Shown: piece after piece, positions 45,002 through 53,849 of the stretch
Layout: every line of letters begins with the position of its first letter
How positions within the stretch are numbered: position 1 is the first letter of the stretch
From: Chitinophagales bacterium
GTDB taxonomy: Bacteria > Bacteroidota > Bacteroidia > Chitinophagales > Chitinophagaceae
Assembly (NCBI GenBank): GCA_017303855.1
Contig: JAFLBL010000002.1
Location: forward strand, 62,001-126,000
Direction: 5' to 3'
Length of the DNA stretch: 64,000 nucleotides
The notes under the pieces: model-generated
Seen by the model: the letters and a program-made list of their open reading frames with translations, nothing else
Told to the model about the DNA's origin: nothing
Databases searched by the model: none
Translations under genes and position numbers: made by a program

Positions 45002-45246
45002 GGTCAGTTTTGTAATAAATGTATTGCATTTGTTCCGGAAACCGGGTGCATTTTATTCATCAAATAACGGAGTTGAGCGTGCGGCTACGTAAAGAAAAGA
45101 TTTTGGCCGCCAACTACTTAACAACCACTAATCCTTCACACAAGTTTGCTGTCTGGCAGACCAAAATCCCTTTTTTACAGGATAGGCTGTACAGGTATTG
45201 TCGGCCATATTTGCGTGAACGATTCAGCTCACGATAATCCACCAGC

Positions 45247-46644
45247 ATGAGAAAAATCCTGTTACTCTTCCTGTTCGCCGGTTGGCAATCTCTAAGCGCC
45301 CAGTCGCTGACCTACGATGTGTTTACGGCTAACGTTCCGGATGGCTGGACAAAAGCGGAAAATGCGAATTCCAATATTAATTACACAACCATCAATCAGC
45401 AGAAAAAAGCCTGGTGCCGGGTTGCACTTTATAAGCATACCGTTGGCAGCGGTAACCTGCAGAATGATTTTAGTAAAGAATGGAATGATATTGTGGCAAC
45501 CGCTCAACCGGGTGTCAGCACCCCGGTGATGAGCGAGACCCTGCAAGTGAGTGGTTGGTCTGCTATAACAGGCACCGGTCAGTTTATGTTTGATAACCGG
45601 AACTGTACAGTGCTGGTTCGGACTTTTATGGATGGACAACGCTGTGCCAGTGTTATGGCCATGACCAATGATCCTTCACTCTTTGACAACACGATTCAGG
45701 CGTTCCTGGGCTCTGTTTCACTGGCTGCTCCCGCTTCAACCGGGCAACCTGCAGTAGAGAATACAGTACAGGAACCGGTTTCCGGCGGACAACAAATACA
45801 GCCACCCGTTCCCGTGGCTACAGGCTTTCAGTTCAATACCACGAATTTTGACGATGGCTGGACCAGTGTGGTCAAAGAAGAATGGGTGGAAGTGGTGAAA
45901 GGCGATGTACGCGTGTTGCTCCATTATCCCAGGGAAGAAGATAAAAAGTACATTTCGCAGCACGATGAAGCAACCCGCTTTTTCTGGAACCTGTATGTGG
46001 CACCACGCTACAGCAACCTGCGCAACTTTGAATTACTGAATTATAATATGTCCTATGAGCCGGGTCATTTCGCCGGTGGGTTATTAACGGATAATAAGAC
46101 AGGAAAAGATGTATGGGTGACCTTGTTCAGTAAAGGCAAAAGCGGCTGGATCGAGATCCTCACTAAGGATAAACAAAGTTTTGTGAATGCCTTTGGTATC
46201 AATAATCCTGATACCTATTTCTCCGACTGGGATCCGTTGGTCAAACTGGCGGGGTATAATAAATTCTCTGTAGGGAAGAATGACCTGCAAGGCAAGTGGT
46301 CGAATGATTTTTCCGCTTCCAATAGCTACTATAATGTATATACAGGTATTTATGCAGGTTCAAGTACCTATGCTTCCCGCTCCACCTTTATCTTTTTGGG
46401 AAATGGAAAGTACAGGCATGAAGCTACATCTGCCAGCGGTTATACCGGTACGCTGATGAATGTGCAGCAGGCAAAATCCAGCGGTAACTATAAACACATG
46501 GGCGACTGGCAGATCTGGTGCTCCGATGTAGAAAAGAAGGCCAGAACCTATAATGCTTATTTCTCCTGTATAAAAGGCGGTCGTATTTTATGGCTGCAGG
46601 ATACCGGTTATGGCAGTTATACGGCTTATGGTAAGATTGAATAA
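45247..46644 (+). CDS. Secreted protein of unknown function
   Basis: This 465-residue protein has a signal peptide (cut near LSAQ, about residue 19) and a two-part layout: an N-terminal domain (about 25-160), a Pro/Gln-rich linker (about 160-195) and a C-terminal domain from about 200. Both domains have a similar DGWT-start (VPDGWTKAE, FDDGWTSVVKE), so the protein may be a duplication. No family recognised. Confidence 0.7.
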   Translation: MRKILLLFLFAGWQSLSAQSLTYDVFTANVPDGWTKAENANSNINYTTINQQKKAWCRVALYKHTVGSGNLQNDFSKEWNDIVATAQPGVSTPVMSETLQVSGWSAITGTGQFMFDNRNCTVLVRTFMDGQRCASVMAMTNDPSLFDNTIQAFLGSVSLAAPASTGQPAVENTVQEPVSGGQQIQPPVPVATGFQFNTTNFDDGWTSVVKEEWVEVVKGDVRVLLHYPREEDKKYISQHDEATRFFWNLYVAPRYSNLRNFELLNYNMSYEPGHFAGGLLTDNKTGKDVWVTLFSKGKSGWIEILTKDKQSFVNAFGINNPDTYFSDWDPLVKLAGYNKFSVGKNDLQGKWSNDFSASNSYYNVYTGIYAGSSTYASRSTFIFLGNGKYRHEATSASGYTGTLMNVQQAKSSGNYKHMGDWQIWCSDVEKKARTYNAYFSCIKGGRILWLQDTGYGSYTAYGKIE

Positions 46645-46730
46645 AAAAGGTTTCGTAATGCCATCAGCCAGTTGAGTTTGATTTATCAACGGAGATTGAA
46701 TATCAAGGGAAAAGGAAAAAAATTAAAATA

Positions 46731-46774
46731 AATAGATAAATAATTATCGAATATCAATAAATTATCTATTTTTG
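46731..46774 (+). promoter_or_regulatory. Promoter and likely operator of the DUF2975/HTH pair
   Basis: AATAGATAA (46731-46739) and TTATCTATT (46762-46770) form a perfect 9-base inverted repeat. The -7-like TATTTTTG box is at 46767-46774, overlapping the right arm. A regulator bound there, probably the HTH protein encoded by the operon, would block the promoter. Confidence 0.65.
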
Positions 46775-46799
46775 TCCCATCAACATCAACAACAATGTT

Positions 46800-47348
46800 A
46801 TGGAAACAAAAAAAGACTATTTACTGATCGTACTGCATATCCTTTCCTGGATCATCTTTGTCGGTCTCTGTATTGAAGCGGGTGGTTTCCTCTTTAATAC
46901 CCTCTATACGCTATTCTACAATTCCGCAGGGGCTGCGAATTTCTGGATGAAATCGGATCTTTCTGCTGTATTCAATTTTAGTCAGAGTCACTTCATAACA
47001 CTGACGGCTGTTATGGTCATCGCGTCAGTGCTTAAAGCCATCCTGTTTTATGTGATCGTGAAATTGTTTCATGATAAAAAACTGGATCTTTCTGCCCCTT
47101 TTAATGAGTCATTCGGCCGGGGACTGTATACGCTTTCTTACCTGACAGCCGGCATTAGCCTCTTTACCTTTTGGGGAACCAATTTTTCCGGCTTTTTAAT
47201 AAAAGAAGGAGTGGCTCTGCCTTCGCTGCAGGAACTGCGGTTTGCCGGTGCGGATGTATGGTTGTTCATGTGTGTCACCCTGCTTGTATTTGCAAGGATC
47301 TTTAAAAAAGGAATCACTATTCAGAACGAAAACCAGTTAACCATCTGA
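46800..47348 (+). CDS. DUF2975 membrane protein
   Basis: This 182-residue protein has four membrane segments and the DUF2975 order. These proteins are usually paired with a small XRE-type HTH regulator, as here (3-base gap). Role unknown. Confidence 0.85.
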   Translation: METKKDYLLIVLHILSWIIFVGLCIEAGGFLFNTLYTLFYNSAGAANFWMKSDLSAVFNFSQSHFITLTAVMVIASVLKAILFYVIVKLFHDKKLDLSAPFNESFGRGLYTLSYLTAGISLFTFWGTNFSGFLIKEGVALPSLQELRFAGADVWLFMCVTLLVFARIFKKGITIQNENQLTI

Positions 47349-47351
47349 CCT

Positions 47352-47567
47352 ATGCCAATAATCGTAAACCTGGACGTGATGATGGCTAAACGGAAAATGT
47401 CATTGAATGAATTGTCCGGTAAAGTAGGACTCACACTGGCCAATCTCTCCGTACTGAAAACAGGGAAAGCCAAGGCCATACGTTTCAGCACACTGGAAGC
47501 GATCTGCAAAGTATTGCATTGCCAGCCGGGGGATATACTGGAATTTGCGGAAGAGCAGGAAGATTGA
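47352..47567 (+). CDS. XRE-family HTH regulator paired with DUF2975
   Basis: This 71-residue protein is a single HTH domain: NLDVMMAKRKMSLNELSGKV, LTLANLSVLKTGKAKAIRFS and LEAICKVLHCQPGDIL, the YozG/HTH_26 style. It probably binds the inverted repeat upstream of the operon. Confidence 0.9.
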   Translation: MPIIVNLDVMMAKRKMSLNELSGKVGLTLANLSVLKTGKAKAIRFSTLEAICKVLHCQPGDILEFAEEQED

Positions 47568-47620
47568 CCGGGTATTGCTGCAGCGAAATGTCACCGGCAC
47601 TTAGGGTTGATCTATTACGG

Positions 47621-48139
47621 CTACAGCTTTTTTTTCATCATGATATCCGTTTGCTCATCTTCTCCCAGTCTGAAAATATGTTTATCAAACGCAACAAACC
47701 CGTTTTTTTCATAAAAACGGATGGCTCGCTGGTTTTCTTCCCAAACACCCAGCCAGACATAATCCGCTTTTTTCCCCTTTGAAATTTCTATGGCTTTATC
47801 ATAGAGAAGTTGCCCGATATTTTTTCCATGAAATTCCCGCAGCACATAAATCCGTTCAATTTCAACGGCCTTGCTGTCTTTTAATTCTGTTTGTGAATGA
47901 CCGGTATTCAGTTTCAGGTAGCCGATAATACGTTCTCCTTCTGCCGCGAAATAAAATGCGGAAGAAGAATTACTGAGTTCGGCCGACAGTTTTTCCAGTG
48001 ATAATTCTTCCGCCAGGTATTTTGCCATGTTCTCGGCCGTATTGACTTCGGCAAATGTTTCGGTGAAGGTCTGCCGGCTGATCAGCTGCAGTTGTTCCAG
48101 ATCACCTGGAAGTACTTCTCTGATAAAAGGAGTTGACAT
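47621..48139 (-). CDS. GNAT family N-acetyltransferase
   Basis: This 172-residue protein has the GNAT acetyl-CoA site VEIERIYVLREFHGKNIGQL and a late AIRFYEKNGFVAFDKHIF strand-helix. Substrate unknown. It is convergent with the DUF2975/HTH operon. Confidence 0.88.
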   Translation of the reverse strand: MSTPFIREVLPGDLEQLQLISRQTFTETFAEVNTAENMAKYLAEELSLEKLSAELSNSSSAFYFAAEGERIIGYLKLNTGHSQTELKDSKAVEIERIYVLREFHGKNIGQLLYDKAIEISKGKKADYVWLGVWEENQRAIRFYEKNGFVAFDKHIFRLGEDEQTDIMMKKKL

Positions 48140-48241
48140 GGGCTAAAGATAATTTTTTATGGATACAAAACACGCCACTAAAAACTTACTTGTTTTGTGA
48201 TATCCGGGGAATTCTGCAACTTAGATTTACAAAACAACAAA

Positions 48242-48592
48242 ATGCGGCCAAAAGAATTACTTCAGACATGGGTGCGGTTATTTAACCTGCACGACTATGA
48301 CGGTCTGGCCGGACTGTATGCGGAGGATTGTGTTAATCATCAGACACCGGTTGGTATAGTACAGGGCCGGGAGAATATCCGGCAGCTATTTAAAACGGAG
48401 TTTGATCAATTTGAGATGGTATGTGTTGTGGAGAATATTTTTGAAGACGGCAATGTGGGTATACTGGAATGGAAGGACCCGAAAGGATTACGTGGTTGCG
48501 GTTTTTTCTGGATTGAAAATAACCGGATAGTGTACCAGCGCGGCTATTGGGACAAACTATCCTTTATGCAACAGCAGGGAAGCGGGCAATAA
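48242..48592 (+). CDS. SnoaL/NTF2-like protein
   Basis: The start at the ATG at 48242 gives 116 residues; an upstream frame from 48197 has no better support. The SnoaL-like cone fold is suggested by LFNLHDYDGLAGLYAEDCVN and WKDPKGLRGCGFFWIENNRI. Such proteins can be small-molecule isomerases or binding proteins. Confidence 0.75.
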   Translation: MRPKELLQTWVRLFNLHDYDGLAGLYAEDCVNHQTPVGIVQGRENIRQLFKTEFDQFEMVCVVENIFEDGNVGILEWKDPKGLRGCGFFWIENNRIVYQRGYWDKLSFMQQQGSGQ

Positions 48593-48608
48593 TGTGTCAG
48601 TAAACACT

Positions 48609-49262
48609 TCACAGGTGCGGTAAGGTGTTATTCCCGGCCAGCAACAAAATGGCGATATCTGTTGCCGATCCGTTTTCGGTCACTATCTGAAAACCGGTTT
48701 GCCTGATAAACGGGGCAAGTGCCTGCGCAAAAGGCGAAGCGGTGATGCGTTGTGGGGTGGCCAGCAGAATCAATGTACCCTGTTGCAAAAAGCGATGTAT
48801 CAGTTTCAGTAAAGTTTCAAATTGATCGGGTGCATAATTTATATCACTCAGTAAGAGCAGATCCGTCGTTATTGTATCCGGAAATTGATTCCAGTCCAGG
48901 AGACAGGCTGTTGCATTCCGGAGTCCGAGCTGCCTGATATTTTCCTTCATCAGTTCCACGGCTTCAGGGTTATTATCACTCAGGATAATCTGGCTGGCCG
49001 CGGGTGCGGCCGTAAAGGAAGGCAGACCAATGCCGGCACCGATTTCGAGCAATTTTTTCCCCTTTACCAGTTCAGTATTGTTTTGCAGGAATGCGGACAG
49101 CGCCATGGCGGCCGGCCATATCTTCGCCCAATAGGGAAACGGGGTACCGGGGTCGGTCCGGTACAATTCCTCATAAACGGGTTTGATTTTTTCCGGTACG
49201 GGTATGAGCAGCGAAATGCCTGTTCCGGTTTCAGTGTATTGATGCTGGTAATACATATACAT
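48609..49262 (-). CDS. Class I SAM-dependent methyltransferase (NNMT/lysine MTase-like)
   Basis: This 217-residue protein has motif I LLEIGAGIGLPS, post-I ILSDNNPEAVELMKENI and LLLSDINYAPDQF. The N-terminal WAKIWPAAMALSAFL matches METTL-type small-protein or Lys methyltransferases. Target unknown. Confidence 0.82.
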   Translation of the reverse strand: MYMYYQHQYTETGTGISLLIPVPEKIKPVYEELYRTDPGTPFPYWAKIWPAAMALSAFLQNNTELVKGKKLLEIGAGIGLPSFTAAPAASQIILSDNNPEAVELMKENIRQLGLRNATACLLDWNQFPDTITTDLLLLSDINYAPDQFETLLKLIHRFLQQGTLILLATPQRITASPFAQALAPFIRQTGFQIVTENGSATDIAILLLAGNNTLPHL

Positions 49263-49397
49263 TTCCCGTTTGCAATATACTCTTTACCTGCAACAACAGG
49301 GTTCCGGCCGGGTATCGCGGCACAGCCCGGAAATAAGTTATTCTACTTATTTTGAAATAATATTTCCGGCATACTTGATAGTGTATTGATTAATTGC

Positions 49398-49428
49398 TTG
49401 TCTGACCTGCCTGAATGAAGTAGTTTTG
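49398..49428 (+). promoter_or_regulatory. Bacteroidota-type promoter of the response-regulator gene
   Basis: TTG at 49398-49400 and TAGTTTTG at 49421-49428 match the -33 TTG and -7 TAnnTTTG pattern with a 20-base gap, about 42 bases before the ATG at 49471. Confidence 0.6.
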
Positions 49429-49470
49429 TAAATCCGGCAGGCTGAGATTCAGTTTCCCGTACACAAGCCT

Positions 49471-49902
49471 ATGCAAGTATCAACAGACAAGACCGTTTTT
49501 CTGGCCGATGACGATGAAATCAATAATTATTTATCCAGAGCCGTCCTTGAAGAGTTTCTGCCAGCTGAAAGGGTTTTTGAATTTGTCTCCCCAAGCCAGG
49601 TTTTACTGGAGGCCGGTAAAATCTGCCCGGGCCGTCCGGAAGAAGCATTTCTCTTTTTTATTGATATTAACATGCCTGAGTTCAATGGCTGGGAACTGAT
49701 TAACCGGCTGAAAGCCATCCCCTGTTTCGACTTTTCAGGGAAAGACAGTATTTATATTTTATCTTCTTCTATTAATCCGGCAGATCAGGAAAAAGCAAAC
49801 CGGGAATCGGCGATCAGGGGGTTCCTGGAAAAACCACTCAGTATTAAAACCGTGTCGGATGTTTTCAGCAGGATGGAGCAAGCCGGCAATTCTGTAACGT
49901 AA
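49471..49902 (+). CDS. Single-domain response regulator
   Basis: This 143-residue protein is a receiver domain with no output: D13-D14-D15 acidic cluster, phospho-acceptor Asp68 in FFIDINMPEF, SSS around residue 110 and Lys near GFLEKPLS. It lies 16 bases before a large histidine kinase, likely its partner. Confidence 0.9.
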   Translation: MQVSTDKTVFLADDDEINNYLSRAVLEEFLPAERVFEFVSPSQVLLEAGKICPGRPEEAFLFFIDINMPEFNGWELINRLKAIPCFDFSGKDSIYILSSSINPADQEKANRESAIRGFLEKPLSIKTVSDVFSRMEQAGNSVT

Positions 49903-49918
49903 TTAAAAAATTCCGGGT

Positions 49919-52123
49919 ATGCGGCGGATTTTTTTTATTCTTCTGTTCTTACTGGCAAGTTCCCGGCTGCTGGCCTATGAAATCTATATTGACAGGAAAG
50001 GCTCACTGAAACCGGAGTTTATTATCCGTCATGCGGACAGTTTGTTTTATTACACAGCTAAGCCCGGTTTATCGTCCGGAAATAATGTAGTATGGATCCG
50101 GATCGTTGTAGACAATCCGAATGAAAGGTCTCAGTTCAGGTATATTGCTTTTGATAATCCCGTCATCTATAAAGCCGATTTATATTATTATGAAGATACC
50201 GTGCTGAAGCATGATTTTTATGGATTCGGGTATAAGCAGAAAAGCAAACTGCAGGTAACCAATATTGATGAGTTCAGGGTGAACGTTCCGGGACAGGGGA
50301 AAGTGGAAGTTTTTGTACGGATTGAACCACGATACATATCCGTGTATTCGTACCAGATAAAGCAACTGGGTGAAATGATTATGTGGAAAGACCGGAAGCT
50401 TTATGCCACGTTTGTTTTTATTTTTTTTGTTGCCATTTTACTGTTTTTTTCCATTTTCCTGATGCGCATCTTTCCCGATCGCAAAATAGTTCTGGCCTAT
50501 TGCCTGTTTCTGATCAGTACCATTTTTACATCAACTGGCATGACCGGTTACTACAGGCCGTTTGGCGATCTGGTGAATCCTGTACAGCTGACGGAAATAA
50601 GCGCGACCATCAGCCTGATGAGCTGCCTGTACCTGTTACGGGTCTACTTTAAATTAAAAGAAAGTTCTCCCCGGGCGGACAGGGTATTGTTTTTTACATT
50701 GGTTTTTATGGCGCTTTCGTTGTTGCCACAGCTTTTTCTCTTCAGCTACCAGACTGATTTTTTTGTTAAGCATTTTGTATTTATTCCCAGCATGCTCATC
50801 TTCACCGGGGTTAGCTTTTACCTGGTTTCAGTAAAAGCCAGGTATTCGATACCAGTGACAGTGGCGTTTTTCTTTTCTACCGTCACTTCAACCATGATGA
50901 ACTTAGCTTTCCTGGGTCATATCAGGCTGGGTTACTGGGTTCAGTATTATCAGTTTTCCCTGGTGATTATTATGGTTGTGCTGTTTCTGGTTGCCTTTCT
51001 TCAGGCAAGGGATAAGCAGGTAGTTGAAATGGCGGCTGCAAGTCTGGGTAAACTCATTATTGATAAAACGCAGATGCTGGCAAAAATCGGCAGCTGGTAT
51101 ATGGAACTTCCGGACAACAAACTTTGGGTATCGGATGAAATGTACAGCATTTATGGCGTGGAAAAAAAGGAACAACCGGCCTTGCATGATTTTATAGAAA
51201 AAGTGCATGAAGAGGATAAAGTACGGGTCAGTCATATCTGGAACAGACTGGCTGATAAAGCACAGGATACGCGGATGGAATACCGGGTAAGGCATAGCGA
51301 CGGAAGTATCCGGTATATCAGCGCTTCCTGGGTTATATCCAATGATGAGAACGGCGTGGCGAAAAGGGCGACAGGTTATGTACAGGATATAACGGAACGC
51401 GTATTGGCGGAAGAGGAAAAATCAGCCATTTCTTCCGAGTTAATCCAGCGTAACCAGGTACTGGAAGAGTTTTCTTATTCGGTTTCTCATAATCTGAGGA
51501 GCCCGTTGGCCAATATTCTTGGGTTATGCGACATGATCGAACGAAAAGCAGCGGAGCAAAAACCCGACCCGAAACTGGTGACGATGTTATCCGTTTCCGC
51601 TAAGCGGCTGGATTCGATATTGAGGGATTTGAATGCGTTGCTTAATTATGATAAAAAACTGAATGCACTGAAAACCCCGTTACAACTGGATGATGTAGCA
51701 GCGGATGCCTGGGCGATTTACCAGGATAAATGCGAATATCTCGGAGGCCGGTTCAATTGGGATTTCAGCGGGGTTGGCGTCGTACACCTTGTAAAGCCGT
51801 ATATGGATAATATATTTCAGAATATGTTGTCGAACAGTTTGAAATATGCCCGACCCGGAATACCGCCCGATATCCGGTTCGGCGGAAGTATGGCAGATGG
51901 TATGCTTTGTCTTGAATTCAGGGATAACGGACTGGGAATAGACATGAGTACAAACCGGAGCAAACTATTCGGCATTTATCAGCGGTTTAATCCGAAAGCC
52001 GCGGAAGGAAACGGGTTGGGTTTATATCTTATCCGGCTGCAGGTGGAAAAAATGCGGGGAACGATCGATGTAACCAGTGAGGTGAATGCCGGAACCACAT
52101 TTACAATCACGTTGCCTGTATAA
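49919..52123 (+). CDS. 7TM-DISM histidine kinase with PAS domain
   Basis: This 734-residue protein has a signal peptide (about 1-19), a beta-rich periplasmic 7TMR-DISMED2-like domain (about 20-150), seven membrane segments (about 160-360), a PAS domain (about 380-500), then a HisKA-type region with His524 in SVSHNLRSPL. The ATPase part has NMLSNSLKYARPG and GNGLGLYLIRLQ. It likely senses an extracellular ligand and signals to the upstream receiver protein. Confidence 0.92.
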   Translation: MRRIFFILLFLLASSRLLAYEIYIDRKGSLKPEFIIRHADSLFYYTAKPGLSSGNNVVWIRIVVDNPNERSQFRYIAFDNPVIYKADLYYYEDTVLKHDFYGFGYKQKSKLQVTNIDEFRVNVPGQGKVEVFVRIEPRYISVYSYQIKQLGEMIMWKDRKLYATFVFIFFVAILLFFSIFLMRIFPDRKIVLAYCLFLISTIFTSTGMTGYYRPFGDLVNPVQLTEISATISLMSCLYLLRVYFKLKESSPRADRVLFFTLVFMALSLLPQLFLFSYQTDFFVKHFVFIPSMLIFTGVSFYLVSVKARYSIPVTVAFFFSTVTSTMMNLAFLGHIRLGYWVQYYQFSLVIIMVVLFLVAFLQARDKQVVEMAAASLGKLIIDKTQMLAKIGSWYMELPDNKLWVSDEMYSIYGVEKKEQPALHDFIEKVHEEDKVRVSHIWNRLADKAQDTRMEYRVRHSDGSIRYISASWVISNDENGVAKRATGYVQDITERVLAEEEKSAISSELIQRNQVLEEFSYSVSHNLRSPLANILGLCDMIERKAAEQKPDPKLVTMLSVSAKRLDSILRDLNALLNYDKKLNALKTPLQLDDVAADAWAIYQDKCEYLGGRFNWDFSGVGVVHLVKPYMDNIFQNMLSNSLKYARPGIPPDIRFGGSMADGMLCLEFRDNGLGIDMSTNRSKLFGIYQRFNPKAAEGNGLGLYLIRLQVEKMRGTIDVTSEVNAGTTFTITLPV

Positions 52124-52174
52124 ACTACAGGAAAAGCCACCGGGTTTAACCGGAATGCGCAAAAACAAATTAAC

Positions 52175-53101
52175 TTGCAACCAATGAAGTTGTATACTGT
52201 AATCCGTTCAGCTGCCGCGCTGTACATCTTAGTCATTGCCCTAGCTTCCTGTAAGAAGAAAAGTTCCGAAGATATTACTCCGCCTCCGCCGCCTGCACCA
52301 CCGGTGGTAGTATTGGGTGATAACGATCCGATCAATCCCGGAAATCCTACCAATGCGACCAACTCTGCAACTGGTTCTCCGGAAAATTTTTATAAAAATT
52401 ACACCTACTGGTCCATGGCCTATAGTAAAAGCCGTGCCATACCGGTATGGGTTGCCTGGCACCTCCAGAGTGAAGATATAGGTGGTGCGGCCCGTCAGGA
52501 TGATTTTCGTAATGATACGGGGCTTCCCGCCGGATGGTACCAGGTGCAATCGAATAGTTTCAGCGGCAGTGGTTTTGACCGCGGACACAATTGCCCTTCC
52601 GGCGACCGGACCTCATCCGTGGCAGCCAATTCCTCTACATTCTTTATGACGAATATGATTCCCCAGGCACCGAATCTTAACCAGGGGCCCTGGGAAGGAT
52701 TGGAGGATTATATCCGTAATACGCTGGTAGGCGGGAACAATGAGGCCTATATATTTATGGGAAATCATGGTAAAGGCGGCATCAACGGCTCCAACCTTTA
52801 CTATACCTGGATCAATAACGGCAATGTGGCCGTTCCCAATAAAATATGGAAAGTGGTGCTGCTCTTACCCAAAGGCAATGGCGACCTGGCCCGTATAAAC
52901 AGGAATACCACCGTGCTCGCGGTGAATATGCCTAATGATAATTTTCTGTATACGGCCGGCAATAAAACGGCCTGGCGCAATTATCTCTGTACGATCAATA
53001 CACTGGAGACCGAAGCCAACGCGGCAGGTGTACCACTGAACCTCTTTCAGAATGTGCCGGACAGTGTACGGCCATTGCTGAAGGCGAAACTCTATCAATA
53101 A
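52175..53101 (+). CDS. Lipoprotein DNA/RNA non-specific endonuclease (NucA-like)
   Basis: This 308-residue protein has a lipobox (ALASC), a Pro-rich linker and the NucA-type domain. The catalytic motif DRGHNCPSGDR places His138 in the DRGH core; NMIPQAPNLNQGPWEGLE is also family-typical. It would cleave nucleic acid outside the cell, probably for nutrient scavenging. Confidence 0.92.
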   Translation: MQPMKLYTVIRSAAALYILVIALASCKKKSSEDITPPPPPAPPVVVLGDNDPINPGNPTNATNSATGSPENFYKNYTYWSMAYSKSRAIPVWVAWHLQSEDIGGAARQDDFRNDTGLPAGWYQVQSNSFSGSGFDRGHNCPSGDRTSSVAANSSTFFMTNMIPQAPNLNQGPWEGLEDYIRNTLVGGNNEAYIFMGNHGKGGINGSNLYYTWINNGNVAVPNKIWKVVLLLPKGNGDLARINRNTTVLAVNMPNDNFLYTAGNKTAWRNYLCTINTLETEANAAGVPLNLFQNVPDSVRPLLKAKLYQ

Positions 53102-53154
53102 TACCCGCGCAGCTATACCTTCTTTAGTTTTATATTTATATACAAAAGGATCGT

Positions 53155-53541
53155 ATGAAGCGCAGTACATTTATTACAACGGCCGTCCTAACCGGTCTTT
53201 CAGGAATAGCCAACGGGATGCCCGACGAATCAACAACCTTACTGCACCATGTTTTTTTCTGGTTAAAAAATCCGGAATCAACCGCTGACAGGGCCGCTTT
53301 AATCGCCGGATTAAAAACCCTGGCCCCGATACCCGGTATCCGGCAAATGCATATCGGCGTGCCGGCCTCCACGGAAAAAAGAGAGGTAGTGGATAATTCC
53401 TGGGATGTATCCGAACTGATGTTTTTCAACGATGAAGCCGCGCAGAAAATTTACCAGGACCATCCGGTTCACCAGGCATTTGTAAAAAACTATTCGCACC
53501 TGTGGGCGAAAGTAATTGTATATGATGCGGTGGATATTTAA
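53155..53541 (+). CDS. Dabb family stress-responsive protein
   Basis: This 128-residue protein has an N-terminal hydrophobic segment like a signal, then the Dabb alpha/beta-barrel pattern (LLHHVFFWLKNPESTADRAA, LMFFNDEAAQKIYQDHPVHQAF). Function unknown. Confidence 0.82.
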   Translation: MKRSTFITTAVLTGLSGIANGMPDESTTLLHHVFFWLKNPESTADRAALIAGLKTLAPIPGIRQMHIGVPASTEKREVVDNSWDVSELMFFNDEAAQKIYQDHPVHQAFVKNYSHLWAKVIVYDAVDI

Positions 53542-53561
53542 AAATTGCAGTATCCCGGCTA

Positions 53562-53831
53562 TTATTTTCCGGGAATTTTCTTTCTCGGGTTTTCAAGATA
53601 TTCTTTCACTACTTCTTCCATGTCTACCTGCATCAGGTTGGCGAGTGTGAGCAGCCACATCAGTACATCCCCGAATTCTTCTTTGGCGTTCTCTTTATCT
53701 CCACGGGCAATGGCCGAGGAAAGTTCGCCAACTTCTTCATGAAACCATAGTGCGGTATGATAAATCCCGCGTGCATTGTCGTTTTCAAAATAACGGTCTT
53801 TCACGATTTCTTGCAGGGCCGCGATTTCCAT
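53562..53831 (-). CDS. MazG-like pyrophosphohydrolase
   Basis: This 89-residue protein has the MazG helix pair: FHEEVGELSSAI and KEEFGDVLMWLLTLANL, with the E-x-x-E and E-x-x-D metal residues. It hydrolyses noncanonical or excess NTPs. Confidence 0.88.
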   Translation of the reverse strand: MEIAALQEIVKDRYFENDNARGIYHTALWFHEEVGELSSAIARGDKENAKEEFGDVLMWLLTLANLMQVDMEEVVKEYLENPRKKIPGK

Positions 53832-53849
53832 AGCTGTAGCAGTTATTGA

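Noticed and set aside
45019..45237. 72-residue open frame upstream of the secreted protein
   Set aside because: No recognisable pattern; it lies in the GH43 promoter region and lacks a ribosome site.
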